A stretch of DNA of 24,375 bases. Origin: CASQEL01 sp036655975 (GTDB taxonomy: Bacteria > Desulfobacterota > Desulfovibrionia > Desulfovibrionales > Desulfovibrionaceae). The notes below the pieces were generated by a model that ran no database searches, was not told the origin of the DNA, and saw only the letters and a program-made list of their open reading frames with translations. Below, piece by piece: positions 22,504 to 24,375 of the stretch. Position 1 is the stretch's first letter. The number at the start of each line of letters is the position of its first letter. The DNA lies in the NCBI GenBank assembly GCA_036655975.1, contig JAVVPD010000030.1, forward strand, positions 1-24,375. Direction: 5' to 3'. The position numbers were made by a program, and so were the translations under genes.

Positions 22504-24012
22504 ATGGCAGGGATATACATTACCACCACCCCGCGCGGCTCCATGCGTCCTTTAGCCTATCAAGGTATTTTTGTTACCGATTGCTACCATCAGGTGCAGT
22601 CCTTACTGGCAGAAAAATTGGGCGCGGACTGTGCCAGCCTGCTGGCCGAACCCATGCACGACGCCAAGCGCGAATATGTCGATTGGTACGCCCCCGAACT
22701 GCCCCCCCATGCGGCAGCCTCGGCAAGCCCAAACCCGGCGGAGGGTACGGCTCCGGCCTCGGCTGCCCCCAGAGTTCTGAGCACACTGCCCCCAGAAGAA
22801 GCTGAACCCTTGCGGGAAAAAGTGGGGGCCTATGCCCAACGTATCCAGCAACTCGCCGAACAATTGCACGGGCAAACAGAACAAGTAAGCGCACAAGGGA
22901 GCCCCCTCGGCAGCGCGGCGCATCTTTCCGGCCCTCTTATACAATTGAGCCTGAACCATCCCCACGATGACGACATTTGGGTAGTCAACGGTCAACCCGT
23001 TGTTATCAATTGGGGCTTCGGCCCGGGCACCGTAGGGGCTTTCCCCCAAGACTTGAGCCGACTGGGCAAAACGCCCCTGACAAAGCCCGTGGCGATATCT
23101 CCCGCAATTCCTGTTCCGCCCCCCGTGGCTCCGGCCCGACGCATGGGCTGCCTGCCGTGGCTCCTGTTGCTGCCTTTTTTGTTAATATTGCTGGCACTGC
23201 TGCTCATGCACTGGGGCTTTTGGCCCATGCCCAGCTGGTATCTGTCCCTCTTAGGTCTGAATACTCGGGAAATAGAATTACAAAATCAACGCGGACGCGA
23301 CCTCTACGCCGATGTAGACCGCTTGCGCGCCGAGCTGGCACAAAGAGCCGCCCTGTGTGTGCCCCCCAAGGTGAAAACACCCGAACCAACGCCCATGCCG
23401 GTGCAACCAAGCCCGCCTCCCCCTGTGCAAAAAGAGCCGGAAGTCATCCCCCCGCCCGAAGCGGCAGTGACCGAGCCCTTCTTGGGGGAAACACCTGTGC
23501 AAGCCGATCCGCCCAAGGCTCCCCCAAAACCGAAGCCCGAAGTCAAACCCGAGCCGAAGCCCGAGCCCAAGCCGGAACCCAAACCAGAACCGAAGCCCAA
23601 GCCCGAGCCCAAGCCCAAAAAGAACGATCCGCTCTCTATTCCCAAGGACGCTCCCAAGGACAATGACATGAGCTTTTTGGAAGGGTGTTGGCGTTCAGAA
23701 AGCGGCCTTATTAATGTACGTACCCGTGAGCCGATCATTGCCGAATACTGCTTTGACAAAAACGGGCAGGGCCGGCGATTGATACGTGAAAAGAATGGGC
23801 AAATTTGCAATGGCCCCGTGCAGTCAAAATTTGGTGCCAATGGGCAATTGCTGATCGAATCCGAGGAGGCCCACTGCCCCCGTGACAATCAACAATACGT
23901 GCCCCAAAAAGTGGAATGTAAGGGACAAGAAAACAGCACTGCCTGCAAGGGGCAAGAAATACTCAACGGGCGCAGTTCACGCCGTTGGGACGCTAAATTT
24001 TACAGGAAATAA
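22504..24012 (+). CDS. srfA: SrfA-like single-span membrane protein
   Basis: A 502-residue protein. Layout: N-terminal cytoplasmic domain (1-65, MAGIYITTTPRGSMRPLAYQG), Ala/Pro stretch, helical segment (98-128), second conserved-looking block (145-185, DDDIWVVNGQPVVINWGFG), membrane helix (about 216-238, preceded by ARRMG, so N-terminus inside), coiled coil (255-285), a long Pro/Lys/Glu linker with PKPEPK repeats (about 340-372) and a C-terminal domain (389-502, FLEGCWRSESGLINVRTREP, EYCFDKNGQG) with six Cys (395, 416, 435, 458, 472, 481), suiting disulfides in the periplasm. I recall the FLEGCW...EYCFD pattern from SrfA proteins, which precede SrfB; Salmonella srfABC was named as SsrB-regulated and its molecular role is not established. 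The ribosome binding site AAGGAC overlaps the protease stop region. The name is provisional; the architecture is read directly. Confidence 0.72.
   Translation: MAGIYITTTPRGSMRPLAYQGIFVTDCYHQVQSLLAEKLGADCASLLAEPMHDAKREYVDWYAPELPPHAAASASPNPAEGTAPASAAPRVLSTLPPEEAEPLREKVGAYAQRIQQLAEQLHGQTEQVSAQGSPLGSAAHLSGPLIQLSLNHPHDDDIWVVNGQPVVINWGFGPGTVGAFPQDLSRLGKTPLTKPVAISPAIPVPPPVAPARRMGCLPWLLLLPFLLILLALLLMHWGFWPMPSWYLSLLGLNTREIELQNQRGRDLYADVDRLRAELAQRAALCVPPKVKTPEPTPMPVQPSPPPPVQKEPEVIPPPEAAVTEPFLGETPVQADPPKAPPKPKPEVKPEPKPEPKPEPKPEPKPKPEPKPKKNDPLSIPKDAPKDNDMSFLEGCWRSESGLINVRTREPIIAEYCFDKNGQGRRLIREKNGQICNGPVQSKFGANGQLLIESEEAHCPRDNQQYVPQKVECKGQENSTACKGQEILNGRSSRRWDAKFYRK
23521..23622 (+). repeat. PKPEPK-type hexapeptide repeat in the SrfA-like linker
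   Basis: About 100 bases of degenerate tandem repeat built on CCCAAGCCSGARCCS units, encoding alternating Pro-Lys and Pro-Glu pairs. It makes a stiff, charged linker of roughly 33 residues between the membrane segment and the C-terminal domain, reminiscent of the spacer in TonB. Copy number may vary between strains. Confidence 0.85.
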
Positions 24013-24014
24013 CC

Positions 24015-24375
24015 ATGCCGATATTGCCCTCTAGTCTTGCTACCGTCAGCCTCATTCCCGGAGGTTGTCCGCAATTTCTTGATTTCGCGCTGCCCATGAG
24101 TGCGTTAGAAAAAATGCGTAGCTTTTTTTACGAAGAAAAACGCTCCGATATGGACGCGCCTTCGCCAGACACCGCCGTGCAGGGGGGGCAAGGCACCCGC
24201 AACCAGTACAGCCATTATCTGCATTGTTTGGAAAAGTCCGAAGATCTTTTTTTAGACAAAATTAGCGGCGCCCCCTGTGACTATGATTATGAAATTCAAG
24301 CCACAAAAAATCTGGATATATGGCTTAATCAGTGGCTTCCCCTGCCATTTTTGCGTACTCGTGAACAAAAATGGC
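24015..24375 (+). CDS. srfB: SrfB-like protein, N-terminal part (cut by window edge)
   Basis: The first 120 residues of a frame still open at the right edge. It starts MPILPSSLATVSLIPGGCPQ and continues FLDFALP (21-27); near residues 106-114 it has QWLPLPFLR. From memory, SrfB proteins (about 1000 residues) begin with a LI..SG.QFLDF segment and contain WLPLPF.R, and SrfB genes follow srfA, so two weak matches and gene order agree. The segment between (LEKMRSFFYEEKRSDMD) is charged and helical. No signal peptide or membrane helix is present in this part, so it is probably cytoplasmic. The ATG lies two bases after the SrfA-like stop with an AGGAAA ribosome binding site overlapping it. If the pattern holds, an srfC-like gene should follow outside the window. 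Confidence 0.68.
   Translation, partial: MPILPSSLATVSLIPGGCPQFLDFALPMSALEKMRSFFYEEKRSDMDAPSPDTAVQGGQGTRNQYSHYLHCLEKSEDLFLDKISGAPCDYDYEIQATKNLDIWLNQWLPLPFLRTREQKW

Noticed and set aside
23304..23888. Gly/Ser-rich minus-strand open frame of 194 codons
   Set aside because: It mirrors the PKPEPK repeat and C-terminal domain of the SrfA-like gene; its composition is a by-product of the repeat.
23521..24012. TonB identity for the SrfA-like protein because of its Pro-Lys/Pro-Glu linker
   Set aside because: The membrane helix is internal at 216-238, and the Cys-rich C-terminal domain does not look like TonB.

Overview
The window looks like a chromosomal segment from a Desulfovibrionaceae-type sulfate reducer. 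I infer this from three things: a translation block ordered thrS-infC-rpmI-rplT followed by pheS/pheT, MerR, rpe and tkt; a bacterioferritin that keeps every ferroxidase ligand and the haem-ligand Met57 of the D. desulfuricans protein, next to a CX4C (type 2) rubredoxin; and a PerR-type Fur regulator beside them. This is inference from remembered families; no database was searched. There is one 10-base run of N (16207-16216). I see no insertion sequence, CRISPR array or phage gene.

Minus-strand block, about 1-11217. Read in the direction of transcription: gltX; tRNA-Val(GAC) with its own promoter and terminator; thrS-infC-rpmI-rplT ending in a strong terminator at 6041-6081; then pheS, a small exported protein, pheT, a MerR regulator, rpe and the first 299 codons of a transketolase gene cut by the window edge. 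infC appears to start at a rare ATA codon. The infC-rpmI and rpmI-rplT gaps are long and rich in hairpins, which suggests a ribosomal-protein-controlled leader.

Iron and oxidative-stress block, minus strand, 11327-12540. perR, bfr and a type 2 rubredoxin. An AT-rich inverted repeat lies between perR and bfr. A terminator follows the rubredoxin gene.

Plus-strand membrane complex, 12767-20236, divergent from perR. Six tightly packed genes encode homologues of Hyf/Hyc group 4 hydrogenase and complex I subunits: two antiporter-like subunits (HyfB, HyfF), HyfC (NuoH-like), HyfE, HyfG (NuoC-NuoD-like), and one polypeptide joining the two-cluster ferredoxin HyfH to the NuoB-like HyfI. The large subunit lacks both CxxC pairs that hold the Ni-Fe centre, while all iron-sulfur ligands and the proton-channel Glu/Lys residues remain. 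It is therefore probably not a hydrogenase but an 'energy-converting hydrogenase related' (Ehr) ion-pumping complex with an unknown electron partner.

Plus-strand srf-like cluster, 20348 to the right edge. A glycine-zipper lipoprotein, a membrane-anchored trypsin-like protease without a PDZ domain, an SrfA-like single-span protein with a PKPEPK linker and a cysteine-rich C-terminal domain, and the start of an SrfB-like protein. Spacing is 44, 3 and 2 bases, so this is probably one operon continuing past the window. Its function is unknown to me, and with the Ehr complex it is the best candidate here for an undescribed system.
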